A DNA stretch of 64,000 nt from Mesorhizobium sp. (lineage in GTDB: Bacteria > Pseudomonadota > Alphaproteobacteria > Rhizobiales > Rhizobiaceae). The position numbers and the translations under genes were made by a program. Positions 32,973 to 41,480 of this stretch are shown piece by piece. Each line of letters starts with the position of its first letter. Position 1 is the first letter of the stretch. Where the stretch lies: assembly GCA_004017275.1 (NCBI GenBank), contig SAKE01000005.1, positions 186,001 through 250,000 of the forward strand, given 5' to 3'. The notes under the pieces are model-generated. The model was given only the letters and a program-made list of their open reading frames with translations. It was not told the origin of the DNA and did no database searches.

Positions 32973-33478
32973 CGCCTCTGCCGATGGCGCTCGGCGGAAC
33001 GGAACTCATTGCGTGGCGGCTCGACCAGGCCGTCCACGCCGCGACATGGAATAGTGGCGAAGGTGCCTATCGGGTCGGCGGCCGCTGGAACAGCAAGGGC
33101 GTAAGAGCTGTGTACTGCTCGATCGATCCCGCAACGGCTATCCTCGAAGTCGCCGTGCATAAGGGTTTTCGCGCCATCGACACAGTGCCTCACACGCTAA
33201 CGGCCGCTGTCATCAGCGATACGTCGGCAATACATGTCGTCGATCCTGCAAGCGTGCCCAATCCGAACTGGCTGCGCCCCGGCATACCAAGCGCGGGTCA
33301 GCAGGCATTCGGGGATGACCTTCTGATGAACCATCGCGTGGTGGCGATACCGAGCGCGGTTTCTTCATATAGCTGGAACTTGATCTTCGTGGCGAGCGTA
33401 GCGGCAGGTACCTATGCGCTGAAGCTCCAGGAAACTTTTGCTCTCGACACAAGGCTGCATCCCCCGGCCGGTCGCTGA
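32969..33478 (+). CDS. RES-domain toxin
   Basis: 169 residues with the RES fold: WRLDQAVHAATWNSGEGAYRVGGRWNSKGVRAVYCS gives the conserved Arg and the G-G-RWN motif, then ATAILEVAVHKGF with the conserved Glu, and IPSAVSSYSWNLIF near the Ser motif. RES toxins (for example MbcT, Res) destroy cellular NAD+ by hydrolysis or phosphorolysis when the antitoxin is lost. Full length and apparently intact, though the last motif deviates: family members usually have N-x-L-x-N-P-x-H where this one reads NLIFVASVAAG. Confidence 0.88.
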   Translation: MTPLPMALGGTELIAWRLDQAVHAATWNSGEGAYRVGGRWNSKGVRAVYCSIDPATAILEVAVHKGFRAIDTVPHTLTAAVISDTSAIHVVDPASVPNPNWLRPGIPSAGQQAFGDDLLMNHRVVAIPSAVSSYSWNLIFVASVAAGTYALKLQETFALDTRLHPPAGR

Positions 33479-33704
33479 TCTGGCCGCGTGAGCGCTGTGC
33501 GCAAATCGCCGGCTCACCCGGGCGTCGCAGCCAAATATCCGCGGCTTGGAGCGGCCGGCAGGATAGCCATCAAAGCTGGTCAACGTCACCGCACGCATCC
33601 TCGGCCGAAACAAGTTTGCGCCCTTCTGCGCGCCTGCGGATTTGATTTGCTTGGTGATCCCCCAACCTTAGGGCAAACTGCCTGCCGGGGCGCTAGGAGG
33701 AGAA

Positions 33705-34145
33705 ATGAGAGCACGCGCAGCAACGCTTGGGGATCTGGAGGATGTCTTTCGTGGTCTGTCGAAGCGGATGTCGGATGAATACGTCGCTGCCGGCAAGGAC
33801 AGCAAGATCGCCTACGACAATCTGATGATGAATTTGAAGGAAGGGCGCGCGCACGCGCTTGTCGAGGGCGACAAGGCCGTGGCGATCATCGCCTGGCATG
33901 AGAACAGCGACGCCGCCGATACGCTGTTTGCCGCGCAGGAGGATTTCTTCCGAGCCGCCACCGTTCGCTTCTGCAAGCGGCATATCAGGCACATCCAGGC
34001 GCTCGCCGGCAACCTCCCCATCCACTCGCGCAGCTGGCTGCAGGGGCCGGATGTCGCGAGATGGTTTAGCGTCATCGGCTATGTCGAGCGCGGCCAGGAG
34101 AACGGCGCGACGCTGTACGAGCTGCCGCCGGCTCGCATCGGCTAA
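33705..34145 (+). CDS. Hypothetical protein, possibly GNAT-like
   Basis: 146 residues, not recognised with certainty. The body (MRARAATLGDLEDVFRGLSKRMSDEY, GRAHALVEGDKAVAIIAWHEN, FFRAATVRFCKRHIRHIQALA, VARWFSVIGYVERGQENGATLYELP) has the alternation of an N-acetyltransferase-like fold, with a short beta-core and a C-terminal W/F-x-x-x-GY segment, and resembles small phage-associated GNAT-like proteins. AGGAGG four bases before the ATG is an ideal ribosome site, which supports a real gene. It stands alone in the accessory stretch after the RES pair. Confidence 0.6.
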   Translation: MRARAATLGDLEDVFRGLSKRMSDEYVAAGKDSKIAYDNLMMNLKEGRAHALVEGDKAVAIIAWHENSDAADTLFAAQEDFFRAATVRFCKRHIRHIQALAGNLPIHSRSWLQGPDVARWFSVIGYVERGQENGATLYELPPARIG

Positions 34146-34372
34146 GGAACCGACCCTGGCTGGTGAAGATCTTCACCCCTTGCCGCAAACGCCGCATCCA
34201 CCTCGCCATCGGCCACAAGTTCGTCGATGCGGGGTCGCCGTCTTCGTCTCTTGCCGGCGGCCTTCTGGACTGCCTCAGCAAGCGGCTTGCGCCGGGCGCC
34301 GATTGGCGGGATGTTATAGGAGGGCAACCGGGGGGCAAACCGGCACGCCGAGATCGATATGGCTGCTGGAAA

Positions 34373-34861
34373 ATGTCACGAGCTTGCTTCGCCTTTCTTG
34401 CCTTTGTTGCGTTGGTGAGGCCGGTAGAGGCAGGCGAGTGGATGTCTCATCTGCTTGACCGCTCCAGCCTGGCGACCGCCTATTTTCGCCAAGCGGATCT
34501 TGTGACCGCATACACGACCGCAATGGCGCGCTTCCGTCTGCAGCTCGCAGGGCGCGCCGGCGAAACCAACCTTGCGGTCCCTCTCGAACCACTGCTTTTG
34601 CGGGCGGAATTTCGTGCGCGGACATGGCGTTCGGCGGACGGCAGCCTGTTGCAAGGCTTCGCCGGCAAGGGCGGCTTCCGGCTGACTATCGGGAACTGCC
34701 TGGCGCGCATCTGCGCCGCCAGCGAATGCAGCGATGCCGGTTGGCCGGTTTACGCCTGCAGCGACGGAGCCAAGCGCAAGATGTCCGTCACGGATTTTGT
34801 GACGGCAAGCTTCGGCGGCGTCTCCTACCGCCGATTGAGCGCCTCCCCTTCACAGGAATGA
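34373..34861 (+). CDS. Hypothetical exported protein
   Basis: 162 residues with a signal peptide (MSRACFAFLAFVALVRPVEAGEW). The mature part is mixed, with a sequence NCLARICAASECSDAGWPVYACSDG whose four cysteines could form disulfides in the periplasm. No family recognised. The ATG at 34373 is chosen because it gives the signal peptide; 70 more open codons upstream show no protein-like pattern. The 227 bases before it hold nothing I can support. Confidence 0.5.
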   Translation: MSRACFAFLAFVALVRPVEAGEWMSHLLDRSSLATAYFRQADLVTAYTTAMARFRLQLAGRAGETNLAVPLEPLLLRAEFRARTWRSADGSLLQGFAGKGGFRLTIGNCLARICAASECSDAGWPVYACSDGAKRKMSVTDFVTASFGGVSYRRLSASPSQE

Positions 34862-34894
34862 CGGAGCGAGGCGCCGGCCACCTTGCTGCAGCGT

Positions 34895-35782
34895 TCAGCA
34901 AAGGGCGGTCTCCTTCTCCCTCACCGCAAACGCTGCCTGCACCGCGCGGTTGACGGTGACCGGCAGGATCGACATGTGATTCTCGCCGGCATGCAGTTCG
35001 AAGCTGGCGCGCACGCCGGGGAGAGCGTCGAGACGCTGCGCCATCGTCCGCGCGAACTCATCGGTGCGTGTCACCTTCTTCTGCTGGAGGCGCTTTTCCT
35101 CGTCCCCGGCGCCAATCTGAAACGGCGCCAGCTTTTCTGTCTCATATTCGCCAGCCGACAGGACCATGGTCGCCGTCAGGCCATCGGGAATGGCGGCCTC
35201 GAAGGCTTCAAGAAAGCGGTCGATGGTGCGGTCTTCCCAATAGATGGCGGGGCTCGCCGCGATCCAGGTCTGGAAGGCAAACGGTCGCGCGAACAGGGCG
35301 TAGAGCGCAAACAGGCCACCGAAGGAATGGCCGTAAAGCGCCTGGCGGCTCGCATCGATCCTGGTCCGGCCGGCGACCCATGGCTTCAGCACATCCTCGA
35401 TGAAGGCAAGGAATTCCCCTGCCCCACCGGTCCGAACTTCGGGCGTGCCCTCGTAGAAGGGCGGATAGGTCTTGCCCGGCGGTGGGCCGAGATCCCAGGA
35501 GCGGCGCAGCGGGTCATAGGCGCTCTCCACGGGATAGCCGATGGCGACGATGACACCCCAGCCAACATTGGTGCCCGTGGGATAGAAGGCTTGCGCGCGC
35601 ATGGCGTCGACCGCCGTGCCGATGACGGCGTTGCCGTCGGTCATGTAGAGCACGGGCCAGCCGGCCTCGGGCACTGGCCCGGACGGCACATGCAGGAATA
35701 TCCGCCAGGGCGCGCCGCCATGCGCCGGGACAAGGTCGTGGACCGTGGTGTCGGCGATCAGGGCTGGCATCGACTTGGACAT
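34895..35782 (-). CDS. Alpha/beta hydrolase, siderophore esterase-like (IroE/Fes type)
   Basis: 295 residues of the enterochelin esterase-like family: WRIFLHVPSGPVPEAGWPVLYMTDGNAVIG, IVAIGYP, the nucleophile motif GHSFGG, AASPAIYW and the C-terminal catalytic His in GENHMS. No signal peptide is evident, so it probably opens ferric siderophores in the cytoplasm after uptake. It is the last gene of the permease operon, 25 bases after fhuB. ATG 35782 with GGAG six bases ahead is preferred over a GTG 12 bases upstream. An esterase of this type suggests a lactone siderophore, which would be unusual cargo for FhuB-type permeases. Confidence 0.8.
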   Translation of the reverse strand: MSKSMPALIADTTVHDLVPAHGGAPWRIFLHVPSGPVPEAGWPVLYMTDGNAVIGTAVDAMRAQAFYPTGTNVGWGVIVAIGYPVESAYDPLRRSWDLGPPPGKTYPPFYEGTPEVRTGGAGEFLAFIEDVLKPWVAGRTRIDASRQALYGHSFGGLFALYALFARPFAFQTWIAASPAIYWEDRTIDRFLEAFEAAIPDGLTATMVLSAGEYETEKLAPFQIGAGDEEKRLQQKKVTRTDEFARTMAQRLDALPGVRASFELHAGENHMSILPVTVNRAVQAAFAVREKETALC

Positions 35783-35807
35783 CGATATCTCCACAGGGGC
35801 AAATAGG

Positions 35808-37859
35808 TCAGCGGCGGCGCAGCAGCCACATCAGCACCGGTCCGCCGATCAGCGTGGCGACGAGACCGGCCGGGATCTGGCGCGGGAAGATGGCGGTGCG
35901 GCCGATCCAGTCGGCGGCGACCATGATCAGCGCGCCGGCGAGCACCGCGCCAATGGCTTGCGGCAGGGCACGGGAAAGGCCAAGGCGACGGGCAAGATGC
36001 GGCGCCATCAAGCCGATGAAGGTCAGCGGACCGACGATCAGCGTCGAGGCGGCGGTGAGTGCCGCGACCACCAGCAGCACCAGAAGCCGCGTCCTCTTCA
36101 GGCTGATGCCAAGGCCCTGAACGGCGGCAGGGCCAAGCGGCAGGATGTCGAGCCAGCGCATGAAGAGCGGCGCCAACGCGAAGAGGCAGACGGCAATGCC
36201 GCCGGTCGTCAAGGCGGCGCCGACATCGACGCCATAGGTCGAACCGGTCAGCCAGTTGAGCAGCAGCATGGCGCGAGGGTCGCCGGTGGCGGTGAGCACC
36301 AGGATCAGCGCATCGAACAAAGCCGTCAGCGCAACACCGGCAAGCAGCAGCCGCTCCGGCGCATAGGCGGCGCGGCGGCCGATCGCCAGCGTCACCAGCA
36401 AAGCGGCGAAGGCGCCGATGGTTGCGGCCGCCGTCTGAACCGGGCGTCCGGCATCCGAGAGCGCAAACAGCGCCACCATCATGCCAAGGGCGGCACCGGC
36501 GCTGATGCCCAGCACTTCGGGGCTGGCCATCGGATTGCTGGTCAGCCGCTGCATCATCAGCCCGGCGAGCGCCAGCATGGCGCCGGCACTCAGCGCGGCA
36601 AGCACGCGGGGCCATCGCCACGACAGCAAAGGCTGCAGCTCATCGCCGAAAGCGAAAGTCCAGCCATGCGGCCCCGGACCATAGAGCAAGGCCAGCCCCA
36701 GCAGTAAAAGCAGAGCCAGGCCGATCGCCGCCAGCAGGAGGTGCGGCCGGCTTGCGCGTGGCAGGCGCTCGGCCGTCAAGGTCGGGGCTTCCGAGCCGAG
36801 CGCAAGGCGCGGCAGCAGCCAGAGCAGCAGCGGCGCACCGAGAAGTGCTGTGATCGCTCCAGTCGGCAGCAGGTCGCCTTGCGGTCCGGTCGCGATCTGC
36901 ACGCCCTGGTCGGCGGCCCACAGCAACGCCCCGCCGATGAGCGGCGCCATCACCAGTTGCTGGCCCAGCCGGCGGGCGCCGCCGATGCGTGCGAGGGTCG
37001 CGGCCGCCAAGCCGACGAAACCGATGACGCCGACAGCGGCAACGACGAAGGCAATCAGCGCGACTGCGGCGGCCAGTCCGGCGAAGCGATAGGCGCCGAG
37101 CGGCACGCCCAGGCTGCGCGCGCCCTCGTCGTCAAGGCCAAGCAGGGTCAATGGCCGCACCATGAGGAAGATCGCCAGCGCAGCAGTGCCGATGCGCGGC
37201 AACAGCCACAGCGTCGTCGACCAGTCCTGCTGGCCGAGCGAGCCAGCGCCCCAGATGAACAGGCTGGCCAGCCATTCATGCCGCAGCACGATGAGAGCGG
37301 CACCGATGGCGCCGGCGTAAAGGCTGACCACAAGCCCTGCCAGCACGATCGAAAGCGGCGACAGGCCCTTGTGCCAGGACAGAGCGAGGACGGCGGCAAG
37401 AGCCGCGAATGCGCCGGCCAGCGCCACCCATTCGCGGCCGAAGGCAAGCAGGGACGGTGACAGAAGCGTCGCCAGTGCCAACGCCAGATAGGCGCCGGCC
37501 GAGACGCCGACGGTTTCGGGCGAGGCCAACGGGTTGCGCAGAACCTGTTGCAGGACGGTTCCGGCAAGCCCGAGCGCCGCACCACACAAAAGGCTGACGG
37601 CAAGCCTGGGCAGGAAGGCATAATGGACGAGCACTTGCCGCATGTCAGCGATGTCGGGGGCGGCGAGCGATTGCAGCCAGAGCGCCGATGGCAGCTGCAC
37701 CGTGAGGTTTGAGACGGTTGCCGCTACCGCCGCCGCGAGCAGCGTCACGCAAAGCAGGATCGCACCTACCGGCTGGCTGCCAAGAAAACTCCATGGGGAG
37801 ACGCGGCCGGCCGACGCAGGCTTTCCCCCTTGGGCAATGGCCGCGATATCCTCAGCCAC
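35808..37859 (-). CDS. fhuB: Iron-siderophore ABC permease, double-length FecCD/FhuB type
   Basis: 683 residues made of two tandem FecCD permease units, the arrangement of FhuB, so one chain forms the whole channel. First unit: LPRLAVSLLCGAALGLAGTVLQQVLRNPLASPETVGVSAGA and VGFVGLAAATLARI. Second unit: WRWPRVLAALSAGAMLALAGLMMQRLTSNPMASPEVLGISAGAALG and IGLMAPHLARRLGLSR. Each has the family NPLASP/NPMASP motif. The GTG start at 37859 overlaps the end of the binding-protein gene by eight bases. No ATP-binding subunit gene (fhuC) is adjacent. Confidence 0.92.
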   Translation of the reverse strand: MAEDIAAIAQGGKPASAGRVSPWSFLGSQPVGAILLCVTLLAAAVAATVSNLTVQLPSALWLQSLAAPDIADMRQVLVHYAFLPRLAVSLLCGAALGLAGTVLQQVLRNPLASPETVGVSAGAYLALALATLLSPSLLAFGREWVALAGAFAALAAVLALSWHKGLSPLSIVLAGLVVSLYAGAIGAALIVLRHEWLASLFIWGAGSLGQQDWSTTLWLLPRIGTAALAIFLMVRPLTLLGLDDEGARSLGVPLGAYRFAGLAAAVALIAFVVAAVGVIGFVGLAAATLARIGGARRLGQQLVMAPLIGGALLWAADQGVQIATGPQGDLLPTGAITALLGAPLLLWLLPRLALGSEAPTLTAERLPRASRPHLLLAAIGLALLLLLGLALLYGPGPHGWTFAFGDELQPLLSWRWPRVLAALSAGAMLALAGLMMQRLTSNPMASPEVLGISAGAALGMMVALFALSDAGRPVQTAAATIGAFAALLVTLAIGRRAAYAPERLLLAGVALTALFDALILVLTATGDPRAMLLLNWLTGSTYGVDVGAALTTGGIAVCLFALAPLFMRWLDILPLGPAAVQGLGISLKRTRLLVLLVVAALTAASTLIVGPLTFIGLMAPHLARRLGLSRALPQAIGAVLAGALIMVAADWIGRTAIFPRQIPAGLVATLIGGPVLMWLLRRR

Positions 37860-38772
37860 GGGCGGCCTCCGCGGTCATCGCCGACGCCAGGACCCGAGCA
37901 AAACGGGTGGCGGACGGAAGCGCGCCGAACATATGGACGGCGGGAAGGCGCATGATCGAGCGGTTGCGCACGAAAGGCATGGCGTTCCAAACCGGACTTT
38001 CGGTCAGCGTGCCTCCGGCGCCCTCGGGCAAGGGTTCGAGATAGGCGAGGCGCGCGTCGCTGGATGTCGCCAACCCGTCGATGCCGACGGTCGAAAACCC
38101 CCAATAATTGGTCTCGGCCGTCCAGGCGTTGATGAGCCCGATGCGGTCGAACACCTCCTGAAACAGGCTTTTTGCGCCGTAGACGCGCACATTGCGCGGA
38201 TCCATGAAGCTGACGACATAGATCGGCCGCGCCGAAAGCGGCGCCAGCTGCTGGCGGACTTCTGAAAAATACGCGTCTGTCGCCGCGATCAGCGCTTCGC
38301 CTTCGCTTTGCTTGCCGACAAGCCTGGCAAGCTGGCGCGTTGCCTCAACGGCACGCTGGTAGGGCTGCCCGGCTTCGGTATAGAGCCCGACCGTCGTCAC
38401 CGGCGCCACGCGTTCGAGCAACGGCTTGATACCGTCGAGATACGGCATGGACAGGATGATGTCGGGCCTGAGTTGCTGCAGCAATTCGAGATTGGGCTCG
38501 AGCAGCGTGCCGACATCGGCGATGTCAGGCGGTAGCGGCGGCTCGACCACCCAGGTCTCCCAGATGTCGCGACCGGCAATGGCGACCGGGCTGACGCCCA
38601 GCATGAGCAAGGTCTCGGCCAGCCCGTCATCCAGGCAGACGATGCGCAGCGGTTTCGCCGTGGTGGATGGCGATGCAATAGCGGCGAAGGGCAGGACGAA
38701 AAGTCCCAGAGCACCGCGCCGGGTGATCCGACCGTGGAGACGGTCAGCCCTGTGGGATTCAAGGGCAGCCAT
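37852..38772 (-). CDS. Periplasmic ferric-siderophore-binding protein, FhuD-like
   Basis: 306 residues with a Tat signal (GRITRRGALGLFVLPFAAIAS) and a class III binding-protein body: LRIVCLDDGLAETLLMLGVSPVAIAGRDIWETW, LLQQLRPDIILSMPYLD, then a long helix and a second lobe. It hands the iron complex to the FhuB-type permease whose gene overlaps it. The ATG at 38772 is used; a GTG at 38811 is possible, and neither has a good ribosome site. Divergent from the outer-membrane receptor gene, with the shared region containing a probable iron-responsive site. Confidence 0.82.
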   Translation of the reverse strand: MAALESHRADRLHGRITRRGALGLFVLPFAAIASPSTTAKPLRIVCLDDGLAETLLMLGVSPVAIAGRDIWETWVVEPPLPPDIADVGTLLEPNLELLQQLRPDIILSMPYLDGIKPLLERVAPVTTVGLYTEAGQPYQRAVEATRQLARLVGKQSEGEALIAATDAYFSEVRQQLAPLSARPIYVVSFMDPRNVRVYGAKSLFQEVFDRIGLINAWTAETNYWGFSTVGIDGLATSSDARLAYLEPLPEGAGGTLTESPVWNAMPFVRNRSIMRLPAVHMFGALPSATRFARVLASAMTAEAARG

Positions 38773-38868
38773 CACAGCGCGGCGCCTTTGCGGAAAGCCG
38801 ACTTCAGGCACGGGTTTTTCTCCAACACGACGCGGTTCAAAAATCTGGCTGCCGGCAGCCGATGGCCG

Positions 38869-38900
38869 GTTGACTATGAAACATGACTTTAATAGTCAAC
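38869..38900. promoter_or_regulatory. Iron-responsive-operator-like site between binding protein and receptor genes
   Basis: A perfect 9-base inverted repeat, GTTGACTAT (38869-38877) and ATAGTCAAC (38892-38900), whose right part contains TGACTTTAATAGTCA (38884-38898). That matches TGA-N9-TCA, the published form of the iron-responsive operator bound by RirA in Rhizobiales. It lies about 90 bases before the receptor ATG and 100 before the binding-protein start, so it could control both directions. Confidence 0.65.
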
Positions 38901-38988
38901 ATTGAAGATGATAAAACGAGTCAACAATTTGAAATTGGCGCAGGACGGAACGGCCCTGTGCGGATTGCAGGCAGTGAGGGGTATCGAG

Positions 38989-41130
38989 ATGAGGTATCGT
39001 GCGGCGCGTCGGCGAAGGCAGGTCCAAGGCCTTGTGGTCGCATCGGCCCTGCTTTGCACCCAGGCCCTTGCGCAGGATGCCACGACCGAACTCAAGCCCA
39101 TCAATGTCGAGGGACAGAGCGACAAGCCGGTCGGACCCGATGACGGCTATATCGCCAAGAACACCACCACCGGCTCGAAGACCGACACGCCGCTGAAGGA
39201 AATTCCGCGGTCGATTTCGGTGGTGACCCGCAAGCAGCTAGACGACCGCCAGCCGGGGCAGCTTGAGGACGCCTTGTCCTATCTTGCCGGCGTCACCACT
39301 TCGCCATGGGGTATCGACGATCGCTTCGACCAATGCCTGATCCGCGGTTTCGACCTCTGCACCTCGGCGATCTATCGCGACGGACTGCCGCAGAAAGTGA
39401 TCGATTTCTCCGGCTTCAAGATCGAGCCCTACGGGCTGGAGCGGATCGAGGTGCTGAAGGGACCGTCCTCGGTGCTCTACGGCGAGAACGAGGCTGGCGG
39501 CATGGTCAATGCCGTCACCAAGCGGCCGACCGACAAGCCGATCTATGACGGCTTCCTCAGCTATGGCAGCTTCAACACGGTCGAGGCCGGGCTGGATATC
39601 GGCGGCCCGATCGACGACGCCGGCGTGTGGTCCTACCGGCTAACCGGTCTGGTTCGCAACGGCGAGCTCGAAACCGACTATTCCCGCAACGACCGCATCT
39701 TCGTCGCGCCGGCGCTGAAGTGGCAGCCGGATGCGCAGACCTCGCTGACCATCCTGGCCAACTACCAGTGGGACAGGCTGACGCCGATACAGTTTTTGCC
39801 GGCGCAGTATGGCAATCTGCCGCGCAATTTCTTCACCGGCTCGCCCGATTTCGATCGCTTCGATGCCAACCACGGGTCGATCGGCTACCAGTTCAGCCAC
39901 GAGTTCGACGACCATTGGACGGTGCGGCAAAATCTGCGCTACTCGCAGCAGGAAACCGACTACCGGCAGCTCTATTATGGCGAATGGCTTGGCGGCCAAA
40001 ACATGATCGACAACCACACGATGTCGCGCACGCTGTTCACCGTGGACGAAACCGCAACGCTGTTCAACGTCGACAACCAGGCCGAATACAAGGCCGACTT
40101 CGGCGCGATCGAAAACAAGCTGCTGTTCGGCCTCGATTACAGCAGACAGTCGGTCGACGGGCGGAACGGCTACGGCGAGGGTCCGCCGCTGGACACCCTC
40201 AACCCGGACTACTCGATCCCTGTCACGCCGCCGAGCCTCATCATTACGGATCGCAAGCAGACGATCGGCCAGGTCGGCCTCTATGCACAGAACCAGGCCA
40301 AGATTGCCGACCACTGGGTCCTGACCCTCGGTGGCCGGCAGGCCTGGATCGACAACACCAATTTCGACCGAATCGACGGTACGGGCAGCTACGATCAGCA
40401 GGACCATGCCTTCACCGGCAATGTCGGTATCGGCTATCTCTTCGACAATGGCATGACGCCCTATGCCAGCTATGCCGAGTCCTTCACCACCAATATCGGC
40501 CCGACCCAGTCCGGAGACGCGCTGCTGCCTTCGCTGGGGAAGCAGTACGAAGTCGGCGTGAAATACGAGCCGACCTTCTTCCCGGGCTTCATCACCGCTT
40601 CGCTGTTCGACCTGCGCAAGACCAATGTGCCGACGGCGGCAGCCAATCCCGTCTACCAGGTCCAGACCGGAGAAGTACGCCATCGCGGTCTCGAGATCGA
40701 GGCCAACGCCGATCTGGCTTCCGGCCTCAGCATGACGGCGGCCTACACCTATCTCGACGCGAAGATAACCAGCGATGCCGCTGCCATCATCGGCAACCGC
40801 CCGGCCAGGGTGCCGGAACACCAGGCATCGCTGTGGGCCAATTACGAGGTTGGCAGCGGCATGTTCGAGGGCCTAAGCGTCGGCGCCGGCGTGCGCTACA
40901 TCGGCGCCAGCTTCGGCGACAATGGGAACACGGTGAACGTGCCCGGCCACACGCTGGTCGATGCCGCACTTCGCTACAAGAAGAATGGCTGGCAGGCGGC
41001 TCTCAACGTCTCCAACCTGTTTGACAAGACCTACTACTCGACCTGCTATGAGGCCGGCAGCAATCCCGACCTCAGCTGCATCTATGGCGAAGGCCGTGTC
41101 ATCAAGGGCAACCTCAGCATGAAGTTCTGA
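38989..41130 (+). CDS. TonB-dependent siderophore receptor
   Basis: 713 residues, outer-membrane beta-barrel that imports a ferric siderophore using TonB energy. Signal peptide ends near CTQALAQDA. The plug follows: KEIPRSISVVTRKQLDD, VTTSPWGIDDRFDQCLIRGFDL, and LERIEVLKGPSSVLYGENEAGGMVNAVTKRP, all characteristic of FhuA/FoxA-type receptors. The barrel ends in a terminal Phe (NLSMKF), the outer-membrane insertion signal. ATG 38989 has GAGGGG seven bases ahead; 29 open codons upstream are rejected for lack of a signal peptide. The iron compound is unknown; sequence type suggests a hydroxamate. Confidence 0.93.
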   Translation: MRYRAARRRRQVQGLVVASALLCTQALAQDATTELKPINVEGQSDKPVGPDDGYIAKNTTTGSKTDTPLKEIPRSISVVTRKQLDDRQPGQLEDALSYLAGVTTSPWGIDDRFDQCLIRGFDLCTSAIYRDGLPQKVIDFSGFKIEPYGLERIEVLKGPSSVLYGENEAGGMVNAVTKRPTDKPIYDGFLSYGSFNTVEAGLDIGGPIDDAGVWSYRLTGLVRNGELETDYSRNDRIFVAPALKWQPDAQTSLTILANYQWDRLTPIQFLPAQYGNLPRNFFTGSPDFDRFDANHGSIGYQFSHEFDDHWTVRQNLRYSQQETDYRQLYYGEWLGGQNMIDNHTMSRTLFTVDETATLFNVDNQAEYKADFGAIENKLLFGLDYSRQSVDGRNGYGEGPPLDTLNPDYSIPVTPPSLIITDRKQTIGQVGLYAQNQAKIADHWVLTLGGRQAWIDNTNFDRIDGTGSYDQQDHAFTGNVGIGYLFDNGMTPYASYAESFTTNIGPTQSGDALLPSLGKQYEVGVKYEPTFFPGFITASLFDLRKTNVPTAAANPVYQVQTGEVRHRGLEIEANADLASGLSMTAAYTYLDAKITSDAAAIIGNRPARVPEHQASLWANYEVGSGMFEGLSVGAGVRYIGASFGDNGNTVNVPGHTLVDAALRYKKNGWQAALNVSNLFDKTYYSTCYEAGSNPDLSCIYGEGRVIKGNLSMKF

Positions 41131-41293
41131 TGCGGGCCGGCCCGCCTGCCTCGATTGGCCGTGAGTGAGCATGCGTAATCTGTCGGTTCTGGCCGCAAGG
41201 CGATTCGGCCCGCCGCAGCCCGATGCGACGTCACGCCCCACCGACAATCACCCGGATCCACATACGGCATCATCTTTCCTCCACGAATTCATT

Positions 41294-41415
41294 CGATGAT
41301 GGTTCGGACACGGTCGCCTTCGGGCAGGCGCGGTTGCCTGAGAGGGCAGCAACGAATCAAAAAAGCCACGGCAGCCGCTGCCGGAAGGGTGTAGAAGACC
41401 CTACCGAACGCATCG
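41294..41415 (+). ncRNA. Candidate structured RNA, multibranched, ahead of a membrane-protein gene
   Basis: The 350-base gap after the receptor gene contains a 122-base segment that folds by eye into a closed multi-helix junction. Outer stem: CGATG (41294-41298) with CATCG (41411-41415), continued by GTTCGG (41302-41307) with CCGAAC (41404-41409). Inside are four hairpins: CGCC/GGCG (41315-41330), GTTGC/GCAAC (41333-41353), CGGCAGC/GCTGCCG (41369-41383) and AGGGT/ACCCT (41386-41402). The A-rich AATCAAAAAAG joins two of them. It ends 65 bases before the next start codon, where a leader riboswitch would be. A short match to part of the cobalamin riboswitch core (GCCAC...GGAAGG) is present but its B12 box is not. 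I do not recognise the class; strand is inferred from the downstream gene. Confidence 0.4.
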
Positions 41416-41480
41416 AAGGGAGTGCGATCGGGTTGCGCTCGGCAAGGCTTGATGGTTTGTTGCCGCTACACGGAGAACGA

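Noticed and set aside
34142-34327. 61-codon minus-strand frame rich in Arg (RKPLAEAVQKAAGKRRRRRP)
   Set aside because: TTG start, no ribosome site; it overlaps the 3' end of the hypothetical gene at 33705 and shows no recognisable family.
41294-41415. Calling the structured segment a cobalamin riboswitch
   Set aside because: Only a short core-like stretch matches; the B12 box and the GGTGC-type 5' part are missing, and the next gene is not a known cobalamin gene.
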